Shown: positions 1 to 11,548 of the stretch, in pieces
Numbering within the stretch: the first letter of the stretch is position 1
Layout: each line of letters opens with the position of its first letter
DNA from: Lantana camara
Taxonomy: Eukaryota; Streptophyta; Magnoliopsida; Lamiales; Verbenaceae
Assembly (NCBI GenBank): GCA_037501455.1
Contig: CM074861.1
Span: 38,332,001 to 38,396,000 of the forward strand
Direction: 5' to 3'
Length of the DNA stretch: 64,000 bases
Program-made: the position numbers and the translations under genes
The notes under the pieces: generated by a model
Database searches by the model: none
Seen by the model: only the letters and a program-made list of their open reading frames with translations
Told to the model about the DNA's origin: nothing

Positions 1-429
1 TTTGGTTTCTATACCCTAATCTACGTCACTCAATTCAAGAAAAAGTTTTCAATTGAAATTTTGGTTCAGCGGTGGAGAATACTATTATTGCTCCACCACC
101 GGATTGATTCACATTTATTCTGTTGCCAGCTTTTCAGATTTGTTCAGTCGAAATCCATCCACATCTGCTGCCACTCTCTCGGATCTACCGCCATCTTCTC
201 AGATCCGTCGCTCCCCTTCCACATCCACTGTCATCCTCCCAAATCTAGTGGAGATCTGCTTCGTCGCTAGCTTTTTTATGGTGCAAAGATGATCTACGTC
301 CACTGCTTTTATTAAGTTATGTTTTCTTTTGAGTCTTCAGTATCGAAGTTTTATCTCTTCCGTATGGAAGTTTTGTCTCTTCTGTATGGAAGCTTATTTA
401 TTTTTTTTAGATTCAGTTTTATTTTTTGC

Positions 430-625
430 CGTATTTTTCTTATGGAAGTTAAGTCTATTCAGCGGGAGGCTAACTGTGTAACCCATTCGCTCTCGAAAAT
501 TGCAATTTCGGTTTGCATTCATTCATTGCAGCTTCGGCTTGCGTTATTCCGACTTTTGCCACGTTGGTTGTAGTACCTGATTTGATTATATGATAGTATT
601 CTTGCTATTCAAAAAAAAAAAAAAA
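430..625 (+). mobile_element. 3' end of a LINE (RNase H tail plus poly(A))
   Basis: The + strand encodes the end of a plant LINE RNase H domain (RVT_3 type). The recognisable piece is REANCVTHSLSKIA, the usual run in which an Arg-Glu-x-Asn and a His-x-Leu-(A/S)-Lys follow each other near the C-terminus. A stop follows at about 571 and a pure A run fills 611-625, as expected of a target-primed insertion. Only the 3' end is recognisable. Positions 1-430 are CT-rich and may be more of the same element, but I see no reverse transcriptase motif there. I could not define target duplications. Confidence 0.6.
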
Positions 626-1379
626 TCCAACTAATTCTTCAAAACATCCAATTTGCAGCTAACAAATTCAGAAAATGAGACAATCAAATAAAACAATGAT
701 TCTAGATATAAACTTAAAATTTAGTTGTTTATTATTTGGTTGTTTTATTTGAAAATACATCAAATGAAAAGAGAATGGTCAAAATTGATTGAACTAACCA
801 ATTCAAAAAATGTAATACTTCAATTAGTTTAAATTAAACTCCAAAAACAAGATTCTTGCCCACTTCTCATCTTCTCCTCCAATTCTTTCCCAAAATCCAT
901 TCTAGAAAGCTTCGATAAATACAATCTCTAAATAAAACCTAATGTTTTACTAATTATTTCCCCTAAAAAACTTCAATTAATCTGTAAGTCGTAAAGAATC
1001 GAGGTTTTAAGTGCTTGAAATGGGAGCAAAAGATGAGTAGTCAGCATGATTTTTGGAATCCCATGAACAAGGCAAACCTAAGAATGAGAAAGATTCACAT
1101 CTCGCAATGATGCAAAAACTAAGTCAAAATTTAGGGTACCTGGACAAGAAATTAAATCCGACTTATCCCTCAATATCCGAGAAGAGATGGCATCAACGAC
1201 GCGAAAAAGAGAAGGCAGCGGTGAAGACGGTGGCGGCTTGGCAGAAAGTGTGGGTGAGAGAGCTGATTTTGGGAAAAAAAATTTAGGTGAGAGGAGGCGC
1301 CACAAATGTTGAAGAATTTTGAGGGACGGCTGAGAGGGAAAACAACCACTGAAAATTTGGATACAAATTAGGGCTTCAG
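626..1379. other. AT-rich DNA without a supported gene
   Basis: No domain, RNA gene or repeat boundary is recognisable. A 77-codon reading frame at 1053-1286 (+) has a biased, Lys- and Glu-rich composition and no family resemblance, so I do not call it. The stretch may be the interior of the CACTA-type element whose terminus lies at 1866. Confidence 0.4.
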
Positions 1380-1866
1380 ATAGAATTTTAGTTTTAGTTA
1401 TGTTTTATTTCAGACGATTTATTTCGTCACAATTTCGTTGAAAATTTTCAACGCCAAAAAATTCCAAAAGAGGTTCAGATGAACATTTTCGCCAGAATTT
1501 CTCCACAATATCAAATAAAACTAATTTCTTTTATGAATTTTTAGATGAAAATAGTACGTCGGAAGTTCGTCAAAATTTTCAGCCGAATTTCCGATGCATT
1601 TTTTGTCTGAGTTTCAAATTTACCATAATTATTCTAAATTTCAAGCAAAAATGTTCGTTGTAAAGTTCGTCTGAATCATAAAACATAATCTTTTTAGAAA
1701 ATAAAATTTTAGTTCGTCGAAATTTCGTCGTAAATTCATCAAAAAAGTTGAAGCTTAGGAGAAAAATGAAATATTACGAGTTTCGCCAGAATTTCATCGG
1801 AAATTTTTTCAGACGAAAAGGATTCTCCGGATAAGTTCGTTGAAAAATGACTGTTTTTTGGTAGTG
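1380..1866. mobile_element. CACTA-type transposon terminus with subterminal repeats
   Basis: The right edge reads TTTTTTGGTAGTG at 1854-1866. Read on the minus strand this is CACTACCAAAAAA, a typical CACTA (En/Spm) terminal repeat. The 480 bases inside it hold many degenerate copies, in both orientations, of a short unit built on TTCGTC/GACGAA, as in CACTA subterminal regions. The opposite terminus is not visible upstream and no transposase is recognisable, so this is a truncated or internally deleted element. The 3 bases after the end are TTG, but no partner duplication could be assigned. Confidence 0.5.
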
Positions 1867-1925
1867 TTGGTACCAACTTGAACATGCATAGCACTATTAG
1901 GGATATCATTTTTTGACTTAACAGA

Positions 1926-1930
1926 ATAAA
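1926..1930. repeat. Target site duplication ATAAA (left)
   Basis: Direct repeat partner of 5325-5329. The pair flanks the solo LTR 1931-5324. Confidence 0.65.
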
Positions 1931-4900
1931 TGTAGCACCTCCCCTAGCACTACAACCCCCGCACCGCAATACTCCCCAAGTGGAGGTTAGACCCAACACT
2001 CAGGAAATATTACGGCGAATGGACAAGAATAATACATAAGGGAAGTGTTTGACACATGGCAACGAAAGATAAATAGATTTAAAACTTTGCTAATAAGCGG
2101 GGAGGATAATGTATAAGGAGCAAGAATTATCGTTGTTGATCAAAATAGTTCGCACAAGAGTACAACAGGATGGTATGCTAGGATGAAGTATGAGATAGCT
2201 TATCTATACCGAGAATAAGCTCAAAATAGTGTATTCTCAGGATCAGTTCCAACCTACTATTCATGACACTGTAATGCTTCAAGATACCTCTAGTTATCGT
2301 TCCTTTATTCCTGAAATCATGCATTTTAAAGTACACGAGGGGTTAGTCAAAGTGACTAAGTGAAGGGGTATATTAACTTATTGAGATATGTATATTTGTA
2401 TATTTATATGACTAAGAAGACCTTAGTCTATAATAATAACAATAGGATATAGAAAATATGAAAAGGTTAATAGGTTTAACGCTGGGATAGGGGTACAGGG
2501 AGATCATTTATAAAGTATGAACCGTTTAATAAAAGAGTTTTATATTGCCCGCAAGCCAGGCCTCTCCACCCGTAACTCCTTAAATAGTTGGTAAAACAGT
2601 ATTGGGCTGATCAAGGCACCGATACTTTAATAAAACCACGTAAGCTAATATCTCCGATACTCCGTGGTGTCAATAGGGAATCAAACCCTAGAGACGATAT
2701 AAGTAATAAATGGGAGGAAGCTATCTCTCCCAGGGAGGTTGTCTCCTTTGTAAATCTCTTGGTGTGGAGTAACTTATAACCTCCAGCTAAACCACTACCA
2801 AGAGTTGGTGGTGGTCTGTGGCACCAACAATACCCTCGGCCCAATACCTCCGGGTAATTGCTCGACACAGCTGCGCGCCGGGGCCCATAATAATAATGAT
2901 AATGTAATTTGCTTTCTTGGTCAAGAATCAGTTCTTAGTAATAATAGGACTGAAGTATATAGTGTCCGGTAATATCCTGATTCCGACATAAAAGTATTTT
3001 CCTCGTAAAGAGGGATATCGTAATGTAATAATATGTGTAAGTAGTAAATAAAATAATAGGTAGGTTTGAGAATAATTTTTTATATAGATACATAAGTATA
3101 GGCATGATTCCAGTTGAAAACGTTTTAACCCTCACCTAGTTTCGGTAGTCAGACAAAGTCAAGTGGCTTCCACTGCTTGATCCTAATTTCGCCTGAAAGT
3201 GTTAACTACTACAAGCTTAGGACTATATTTCTTATTATTCTAATCAAGTAAGCACATAAGGTACATAGTGTTCTCTCGTAAAAGAGTAATACGTTAGAAA
3301 ACCCGATAAACCCTAATTTCAACCGTTTAAGGAAATCCCTTTAATTAATTAGGTTTTACAAAATCTTTAACTACTCAAATATTTATTAAACATATTATGA
3401 TCCTAATTATAAGTATTTGAAATAAAACTTTGGGTTTATTCTAACAATGTAGGTCACATTTTGGAAAAACATTTACAAAATTACCGACTTTCGGGAAAAT
3501 TCGGATAAATTTCTTCTTTAAAAATTCCAAAACTTATTTTATAATTATTTTTAATTAAATTTCGAAATATTCAGAATATTTGTTGACCAAAAATTCAAAA
3601 TTACTATTAAAAACATTTACTATTCAAATTTTTATGAATTAAACACTTTATAACATAAAATTAAACTCACACACACACATACTAGCACACGTGCACATAA
3701 TTTGATCCAAAAATATTATGAACATGTTCTTGGACTTATTATGATGTTCATACTAGTTTATGATCATATTTATCAATTTCTAAGTTCATAACATATAATT
3801 AAATTCAAATGTAGCAACTTATATACCTCTTTAATCATAAAATTAATTCTAAATAAATTATTCTACGCATGAATTTAATCAAATAAGATCATAATTATTT
3901 AAACACATATTCGTATGATATCACATTATAATTCATGCATTTAATTAAATAAAATTCATAATGTAATCTCATTGTACAAAATTTTAACAATTAAAGCATA
4001 TATTTCATAAAATAAATTCCTAAAGCACAATTTAATTAAATCTAAGCATGTTACTATTATTATTATACTAAAAACATAATATAAAGCATGAAATAATAAA
4101 ATAAAATAATTTACCTAGTGAGAGAGAGAGAGTTCACGAGAGAGAGGGAGAGATGTTGATGATTTTGGTGTATTCTTCCAAGTGAATGAAGAGTGGGTAT
4201 TTATAGGTATGTATTTAGGACTTAGATGGAATTATTAATTTTTTAGGTTAATGACTAATATACTAGACTAGGTATGTGTCTAATTATAGATTATATAGGT
4301 GGTATGCTAGGTGTATAGATGATGTATGTGCATATGTATTCATATATTATGTAATAAATAAAATAAATCTAAAATAGAGGAAAATAATAATAAAAACATA
4401 GAAAAGTCCCTAGGTTTTTGTTTCAAATGAGAAAAATTGCAAAAAAAAGAGTATCGGAAGAGCTTTCCGATGGTTATAAACACTTGACGTTTAAACATCT
4501 AAAATTAAAGTAGTAAGTGTTCGGAATTTTGGAAAATACGAGAAAATAACTAAAGTGGAGCTAGGATATGAATTAATTTCCGAGAAAGTGTTCATGATCC
4601 ATAAAATAATTTAAGGATTATTTTGAGTATAATATCGGATAGCAAATGTTGTACAGTTTAAAAGTTAGTTTTTACGGTGGAAATAGTATTTTAGGAAAAA
4701 TAGGGAAAATATTGAAAAATTTATAAAACGAGCTAGGGTTTGAACTAAGGTTTGAAAAAAGTCTTAAAATTCATAAAATAATTCAAGGATCGTTATGTTT
4801 GTCAGATTGTGTAGGAAAAACGTTGTATTTCGAAAATCTACAAATTAGGGCAAAATTAAGGTTTTTGGCCGGTTTTGGCTACTACGGGAGTTATGATGAG

Positions 4901-5324
4901 AGTTAGGGTTTGAAAATGATACCATAATTCATAAAATTTTGCAAGGATTCATTTGAACCCAATATTGGATAGGTAAAGATGTCCCGAAAAATTTCTACAT
5001 AGATGGGTAAATAGTAACTTAGGGAAATAAAGGGAATTTTTGGTAAACAATTTTCAAGGTAGGTTTTAGAGTAACAAAAGCTAGGATATGGATCCGGAAA
5101 ATGTGAAATCCAACTTACTAAGGTTTCAAGAGGGATGTATGAAGGTTTAGGCTCGATGAGTGAATAGTGATATATCTCTCGCAACACAGTATTAACCAAA
5201 ATTAGGACATAAAGGCACATAAGTCACATAATATGAGATGCATAATGGATTGAGGCTATAAATGCTTTTCTCTTAACCCTTTACTTACCTGGCCTATCCT
5301 GGTCTCAGAATCCGGGCTGATACA
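1931..5324 (-). mobile_element. Solo LTR, Ty3/gypsy (Del/Tekay-like), 3.4 kb
   Basis: The block starts TGTAGCACCT at 1931 and ends GCTGATACA at 5324. It is bracketed by the 5-base direct repeat ATAAA (1926-1930 and 5325-5329), so both termini and a target duplication are present. It has no open frame of note. The start resembles the LTR starts at 7266, 11549 and 63200 (TGTAGCACYCC, then a CCCCGCAC-type run), which puts it in the same broad family and in minus orientation. On the minus strand a TATAAATA box (4198-4205) is followed by GA/CT-rich DNA (4121-4155), a plausible LTR promoter. The family's long LTRs fit this length. No internal domain remains, so it is a solo LTR formed by LTR-LTR recombination. 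Confidence 0.7.
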
Positions 5325-5329
5325 ATAAA
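5325..5329. repeat. Target site duplication ATAAA (right)
   Basis: Partner of 1926-1930. Confidence 0.65.
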
Positions 5330-5529
5330 GACCATCAATTCACAAACCATTCCTAACAAGTTTAAACTTGTAATATAAAATGACTTTATTTTTCAAAAAA
5401 CTAAAATTGTATACCAAAGGAGCAAGTCTTGATACAGAAATTAAATTTCTTGAAAATCTGAGAATGTAAAAGGTCTTTTCTAATGTTAAAATAAAACTAC
5501 TCTCTAGTACTAAATCGCATGCCCCTACA

Positions 5530-6483
5530 GCCTCAGCTCTTATTGCATCTTATTTCCTGATTAGATGCATTGTTCAGCTCCCAGTGAGTATCGCAAATTT
5601 CATAATCCCTATAAGGAATTCTAAATATGGATCGTAGAATGCGGATTAATCCATCATGTGTTACAACAAACATTAACCATATTAGATTCATAACCAACAA
5701 GACAAATTGAGTTACCTTTCTTCTCAAGCCATTTCTTGTATTTGACACAATCCATCTTCATATGTCCTTCTTTTTACATAAAAAACACTTAGATTCTTTC
5801 TTCATTTCAGTTTTGGGGATGTAACTTCTCATGTCCCCTCTTCTTGACTTGATTTGATCTCGTTCCATGAGTGAATAGTGCACTCTCTTCAATTTCAAGT
5901 ACCAAACGTGTGTCTTCCTAATCACATATAGTCGATAGATCATCTATTGTTCAATTGTCTTTATGTGTGTTATGGGGAATCTTGAATGAACCATACTGAC
6001 TAGGCCATAGTGTTGAGTATATAGTGCACTAGAAAGGATTCAGATATTTCAACCTCAAGTGCTTTGAGTCATCCGATATATCATAACTTGTTAATGTGAT
6101 CTTGAACGCCTTTCACACCAGCAAGCCTTATTGACGTGAACTTCGTTATAGGAGTACTAGCCAATAACTTTTGAGAAATTTGAATTGCTTTTCAACAGTC
6201 GTAAGCAATCCCTTAGCAGTTTCAATATGCTGGACTAAGCTATGAATATCAGTAGAGATTTGACTCTTTATGAACATGAGACTTAGGCGGTTAAACCACT
6301 CCATTTTTCGTAAAGAGTCTTATCAACCGTAGTGTTGCTATCCGTCCCGACAGGTTTGTCCTTTCTTGTAGCATAGTCAATTACTATGTACATATATCTC
6401 AAATGAAGGAAAAGACTTTCCTTCCAACTTTGGAAGTGTTCACTAGTTAAGACAGGGATAATTTCTACTCGAGTATTAGTCAT
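5530..6483 (-). pseudogene. Decayed Ty1/copia gag and start of protease
   Basis: Read on the minus strand from 6483, the start (MTNTRVEIIPVLTSEHFQSW) is a copia-type Gag N-terminus. It is followed by the usual WKESLFLHL stretch, a long helical region, and a zinc knuckle around 5750-5800 (KCFLCKKK, then in another frame GHMKMDC). Next comes YKKWLEKKG, which in these polyproteins links Gag to the protease. The protease start, normally a WxDSGAT-type motif, is ruined: a stop codon stands at the tryptophan position and the catalytic DSGAT is replaced by NPHST (about 5625-5660). At least one frameshift lies in the zinc knuckle. Integrase and reverse transcriptase are absent. I am confident of the family but not of the lineage. 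Confidence 0.7.
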
Positions 6484-7070
6484 ATAATTGAAAACTGCAA
6501 AATATAATATACATACTTAAATTAATATTTCAGAAATCAAGTTGAATCACAAATTACCAATGCAATTATGAAAATAATGAATATAATGACACAAAAATTG
6601 CCTGTGGGCTAAATTTTGATTTCAATAAGATTCATTCCTTATGATAGAATTATCGAAGTATTATTCTATCTCTTAAATAAAATTATCAAGTTCAATTGCA
6701 TAGTTCCTGTGAGTTATTATAGAAGGGCACCGATAATTTTATTCAATTAAATAATATGCAAATGTTCCATTGTGCACATTAATGTAAATGTCTCTATTTC
6801 TTAAATGACCCAATCTTCAAAATTATTCATTTAAAAATGATGTCGCTACTCTTTTAATTAAAATATTTATGGATCATATAGACAAAATTTAAAAGTCAAT
6901 GTCTCCATACTTTATGTGATTCGGAATAAATAATTTATTCAATTTAGGTTGTTGTGGTTACACCTAATTCAATAAAATTATTTAATCACCGTATGTTATT
7001 TAATCAAGGCCTATAATGGTTCTTTTGAAGGGCCTTTTATATCGGCCAATTAATGAATCAAAAAAAAAAA
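6484..7070. other. AT-rich DNA, possible copia 5' leader
   Basis: This stretch sits immediately upstream (minus strand) of the decayed copia gag. It could be that element's leader or LTR, but I could not identify a primer binding site or LTR ends. There is an A run at about 7060-7074, just before the LINE remnant. Confidence 0.3.
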
Positions 7071-7099
7071 AAAATTTCATATACTATTCAAACTTGTAG

Positions 7100-7265
7100 A
7101 ATGGAATATAATGTAGCCCTCCTACAAAGAAATCTCCCTGTGTAGGTGATAGATGATATCAAAACCTTTCCCGTCTCTTTTGAGCGACATCAGGCACATC
7201 TAGGGGGAACTACCACCTGAAAATTTCCTTGCAGTTCAGCCTACAAAATTCCTTATGTTGGAAAC
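7100..7265 (+). pseudogene. LINE ORF2 remnant, upstream half (interrupted)
   Basis: The last part translates to CSSAYKIPYVGN, the (F/C)SxxSAY segment that opens the zinc-binding domain (zf-RVT) at the end of plant LINE ORF2 proteins. The frame runs directly into the sequence at 14102 once the intervening LTR element (7266-14101) and one copy of its 5-base duplication are ignored. The two pieces therefore belong to one LINE that was split by the insertion. Further upstream the coding signal fades and an in-frame stop is present. Confidence 0.6.
7261..7265. repeat. Target site duplication GAAAC (left)
   Basis: Matches 14102-14106 exactly. The pair flanks the gag-only LTR element. Confidence 0.9.
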
Positions 7266-9818
7266 TGTAGCACCCCTTACACGTGGAGGTGCCACACCCC
7301 CGCACTGTAGCCTCGATTCACGTATGAAATGGAAAGTCCATACATAAATCAAAACTATAGCGAACGGGTGACAATGCAATACCAACAAGCTAGGCGGGAA
7401 CTAAACTACACATGCAATAAAATAAAGCGAAAGCACCGAATAATTCATATGTATAAATACTGTATTTAACTATCAATACATTATCATCTCTTGCGTATTA
7501 CTCATATCAAAATATCCCACATGTGATAGTAACGGTCATAACATGACACCCAAAAGTTCTGTACACAAAATGAAAGGCTAGACTCTGTGAAGTGCGCGAC
7601 CTGACTCGACTCCCGCCTAGCACACGACTGCTCTCAAGTACCTGAAAGGTGGGGTGTCAGTCCATGGAAGACTGAGTGAGGCAGTAATATATGTATAACA
7701 CAAGTAACATGCACGTTGTGACCTCGGGTAATGTTTTTAACCATAAAAGTAATATGAGTGAAAATATAATATCCATCGCCCGAGATTACAATCATCGAAT
7801 TTATTAATTTAAAGTTCATATTATTGATAGGTGGCCCTGGCGAGTGAGGGCGTTTCCAACCTTACACCAATAGTGAATCATTACAGGCTAGTTAAATTAT
7901 CATGTGATCAGGCAATTCATTTATGGTGTACACGTATTCATTCATGAACTCCTTCACTCCGGGTGATGGTGGGTTTGCAAAGCCCTATCCATCCATGCTA
8001 CGCACGTCAGGAACATGACTCCCACGTGCGGGATTCCTTCCTCCACCAACCTCCTGGTGGATTCAGGGGTCATCCCAGTGTTGAGGGGTGTGTATAGGCT
8101 ACCTATCAGCCCGATGCTTTCCCGGTTGACCCGTACACATACCCTCGGGCCCAATGTGCTATCATGCTACTCGCCACTAAACAATCTTGAATAGTTACAG
8201 TACATGCATTGCTTTGCATGATCATGCTATTAATCGAACCACATGCATTGCTTTGCACGAGTCTGATTTGTTGGAAATTGTTTAAACATTGGAAAGAATT
8301 TTAATAAAATATGTAAATACCTTTTTGGCTTGAAAGTTCACATAAAGGTTATAGGGTGCTATATAATTAGTAACTAAACCTCACCTTTCTTGCAAAATAC
8401 GCCAAGGATACGTTCTAGGGAGCTTGTCCCTCGTTCACGACCTCGTGACCTGTACAAACATGACGTGTATACATGAGACATGACCTAAAATGGACCAAAT
8501 ATGACGAACGGCCAAAATGTATCGAGACGACCACGAAAATATAATGTGGCATGATAACATGTTGTTTCACTACATATTAACACATATTATAGCAATTCGG
8601 GGTCAAAGAAGTCGTTGGATCGAGGGGCTAAAATCGTAATTTTATGCAGAATATTTTGTTCTGTAAGTCAGGTGGGAACGGCCGTTCCGGGTTCCCTTTG
8701 TAAATGGGAACGGTCGTTCCCACAACTCCAAAGACGCGCCAACGATTTTTAATTTGAAAAGTGCGTTTTGTCTGGGAACGGCCCTTCCGGCCTCAAGGCC
8801 AAAATGGGAACGGCCGTTCCCAGGCTCGGCCGCCTAGTTTCATTTGAAAAGGTGGGAACGCCCGTTCCCACAATGCCTTGAGGCTGGGAACGGTCGTTCC
8901 CAGTTCTGCAACTGAAGAAAAACAGAGCAGAACAGGGGCAGAGCTACGGGAATGATCAACAAAGCAACCAAAATCCCAATTTCAATCAACAAAGCTATGA
9001 TTTTCTGGAAGTATGATGCATATATGTTCAAAGGTGATAATATAACACTTTAAACATTCAAACTATGGAAATTTATCAAGGAATCCAAGGTTTCATGTTC
9101 ATGATCATATTGATCATCCAAGCTCAATTATTCAAGAATTCATAAGGAAATCATGTCATAATTCATGCTATGATCACACAATCATGCTTTCATCTACCAA
9201 GAATCCACCTATCATACAAATCCCAAACCCTAACCATTTCTAACATGATCAAGAATCATAAACTCATGCCAAACCAACCTTGAAGATGAAAATACGGAGA
9301 AAAGAGATGAGGATGATGATGATCTCCAAATTTCCTTGAAATATTTCTTGAAATCTTGATGATGGAATGAAAAGTCACTCATTTCTCTTTTCTTTAATAT
9401 ACCGAGAGAGAGAGAGAGATGGATATGTTGGAGAAATTTTGATAGAATTGATCAAAGAAGCTTGAAGAAGCTTATACCGTTATATTCCATTCTTGATTTT
9501 TGTGAAATATGCTAATTGCCAATTAATCCCTTAATTTGTGAATTTATACAATCAAGTGTGCAACAATTTGAAATTTGTTCAATTAAGTCCTTGGAAGATT
9601 ATGCAATTAGGTCCCCAAAGTTTTAAATTGAATATTTAGGGACAATTTGGTAATTTGAAACACTCTCGGTATTGATTTCATGCAATAAATATTTTCCGTG
9701 TCATGAAATGATATTTTCAATGATATTAATTCAAGTAATTCATATAAATAATGCTTCAAGAATTTTATAAAATTATAATGAAGCGTAAAAAGTTAATTAG
9801 AAAAATCGGGGCGTTACA
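7266..9818 (-). repeat. 3' LTR of the gag-only element
   Basis: Starts TGTAGCACCCC and ends GGGGCGTTACA on the + strand, so on the element's own strand it opens TGTAACGCCCC and closes GTGCTACA. On the minus strand a TATATTAA box (9394-9401) next to a GA/CT run marks the likely promoter. Everything from about 9390 down to 7266 would be R/U5. Six palindromic GGGAACGG motifs lie at 8674-8901. Confidence 0.88.
8674..8901. repeat. Six palindromic GGGAACGGNCGTTCCC motifs (left LTR)
   Basis: Copies lie at 8674-8689, 8706-8721, 8774-8789, 8806-8821, 8854-8869 and 8886-8901. The 8806 copy is a perfect 16-base palindrome and the others have a change at the centre or an edge. Spacing is irregular (32 to 68 bases), so this is not a simple tandem repeat. 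The stretch lies downstream of the putative LTR promoter and would be transcribed, so each copy could fold as a hairpin. Confidence 0.85.
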
Positions 9819-9836
9819 ATTCTCCCCCCCTTAAAA
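9819..9836 (-). other. Polypurine tract of the gag-only element
   Basis: The + strand reads CTCCCCCCCTTAAAAGG just inside the left LTR. On the element strand this is an AAGGGGGGGAG run abutting TGTAACGCC, the expected plus-strand priming site. Confidence 0.75.
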
Positions 9837-10176
9837 GGACCTGGTCCCCAGGTCCACTTTCGAGTTTGCAAATAGTGTACGAGCTATAAGAGAATCCTGT
9901 CTCTTAAACATGAATGAAAGAACCCCGTCTTTCGATAAAATGAGAAAGCCCCGTTTCTCATCAAGGAAGGAGAGAGCCCCGTCTCTCAACAAGAAAGGAG
10001 AGAACCCCGTCTCTCGACAGGTACCAAGTAATAATCCAAACAATACTGGAAACATTTATCACAAAAGAGGCAAGTCGTCACGCCAATCACATCTATTTAT
10101 CTTTCACACTGAAGCACATTGTTGCTAGCAATAATTTCATTAATAATAAAATTCATGATGCTCGTGATATGCATGT

Positions 10177-11292
10177 TTAATGATACCGTTCACCGTTGAA
10201 GTTGCTATGAATGTAGTTGATACCTCGGGCTATTCTTGTTCTTTCTCTTCGCCTTGGACACATATTTGCTTGATGTTCTTTACTCCCGCATCTCATACAT
10301 AAATTTAATCGTTCTCGACAAGTCTCGTAGGTATGATTATCACGCCCACAATATGTGCAAAGAACCTTTCCCGATTGTGATGACGAAGTCATAGTAGAAG
10401 CACTCCCTGAAGCTGATTTATTATTCTGAGAATTCTTCTTTTTAGGTCTTTCCGGAGGTGGTAGAACCGAATCACTAATGGACCTTTTCATTATATTAGA
10501 ACCTGGTCTTGATCCTGAGGCTAAGTCCTGTTCGAGATGAGGAACAGGCCTCCTTGCATTATCCGAATCCTCAACCTTCAACGCCTTAGCAGTAGCTTTG
10601 GCCCAGGTACTTGTATTAGCGGCTTTCAAAGCATCCTGTATTTCCGGTCTAAGTCCTTGCACAAATTGCATTGCTTTGTGGAAGTCGTCACTCGCTATGT
10701 TGGGTGCATAGCGAGATAAGCGTTCAAATTCTGCTATGTACTCACCCACAGATCTTCCTTCTTGCTTTAATTCAGTAAATTCTCTCAACCTCCGAGTACG
10801 TGAAGCTGGAGGAATAAACTTGTTTCGGAATTCTCTAACAAATACTTCCCAATTGATAGTTTCCCCGGCAGCCCCTAATACGATCTGAATACTTTCCCAC
10901 CAGGAATAAGCCTCGCCCTGAATCAAAGTGAGAGTGCACCGAGCTTTTTCCTGGGAGTCACAAGGAATGAGCTGCCAAATCCTATCGATCTCTTTGAGCC
11001 ACATTTCAGCCTGAATGTCATCACCCTTGTAGAACTTCGGGGGTTGTTGGTTTTGAAATTCCCGAAGTATAGCAGAAATAGGATTATCTGGTGGTGCTAT
11101 CTGCGTAGGTGGTACGGGAGGAACCCTTTCCTGTATCCTCTGATCGATTAACCCTACCACGGCGTTCATAAAATCCTGGGGCTGGGCTTGAGGAGGTGGA
11201 GAAGGGGATGACCCTTCATAGCGATGGTGGCGACGATGATGATGATGCCTATGTCTCGGGGACCGGTCACGATGATGTTTACCATGATCCAT
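10177..11292 (-). CDS. Retrotransposon Gag with two zinc knuckles, intact
   Basis: A 371-residue Gag. It opens with a His/Arg-rich basic tract (residues 1-25) and a Pro-rich segment. A retrotransposon gag domain follows at roughly 75-230, with the typical runs AEMWLKEIDRIWQ, YSWWES, FVREFRNKFIP, VGEYIAEFERLSRYAP and AMQFVQGLRPEIQ. A basic linker leads to two CCHC-like knuckles, CTYCGRDNHTYETC and CMRCGSKEHQANMC. It has no internal stop or frameshift and starts at an ATG shortly after the primer site, so selection may have kept it open. It would form the particle core and bind the RNA. Of the functions listed for the family, only structural ones are encoded here. The gag domain resembles Del/Tekay-type gypsy. 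Confidence 0.9.
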   Translation of the reverse strand: MDHGKHHRDRSPRHRHHHHRRHHRYEGSSPSPPPQAQPQDFMNAVVGLIDQRIQERVPPVPPTQIAPPDNPISAILREFQNQQPPKFYKGDDIQAEMWLKEIDRIWQLIPCDSQEKARCTLTLIQGEAYSWWESIQIVLGAAGETINWEVFVREFRNKFIPPASRTRRLREFTELKQEGRSVGEYIAEFERLSRYAPNIASDDFHKAMQFVQGLRPEIQDALKAANTSTWAKATAKALKVEDSDNARRPVPHLEQDLASGSRPGSNIMKRSISDSVLPPPERPKKKNSQNNKSASGSASTMTSSSQSGKVLCTYCGRDNHTYETCRERLNLCMRCGSKEHQANMCPRRRERTRIARGINYIHSNFNGERYH

Positions 11293-11529
11293 CCTGAAAT
11301 GAGATCACTATACATGCATGGTTTGGTTAATAGATGCAAAATGTGTGCAAATAATTTCATAAAGTTAATGCAGCACACATTTCAAAGAATCTCAGAAATT
11401 CAAACAATTCAAAAATTCAAGTGATTCACATAATTCAATTACACGCCGACTTCTCATATAACAAGTAATCCTATGCCGTTCGACCTAGACTCACTTGACA
11501 TGACTCGAGAACCTCGGTTTTATAACCGG

Positions 11530-11541
11530 GCTCTGATACCA
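11530..11541 (-). other. Primer binding site (initiator Met tRNA)
   Basis: The + strand reads GCTCTGATACCA. On the element strand this is TGGTATCAGAGC, the classic complement of the plant initiator methionine tRNA 3' end, seven bases inside the 5' LTR. Confidence 0.92.
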
Positions 11542-11548
11542 CCTTAGA

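Noticed and set aside
1053..1286. 77-codon open frame on the + strand, with an antisense frame over the same DNA
   Set aside because: Biased composition, no recognisable motif, no splice or promoter context. It sits next to a CACTA terminus and is probably transposon interior.
8840..9031. Small hydrophobic minus-strand frame, repeated at 13123-13314
   Set aside because: It is present twice only because it lies in the two LTR copies. It overlaps the palindromic motif cluster and has no start context or homology.
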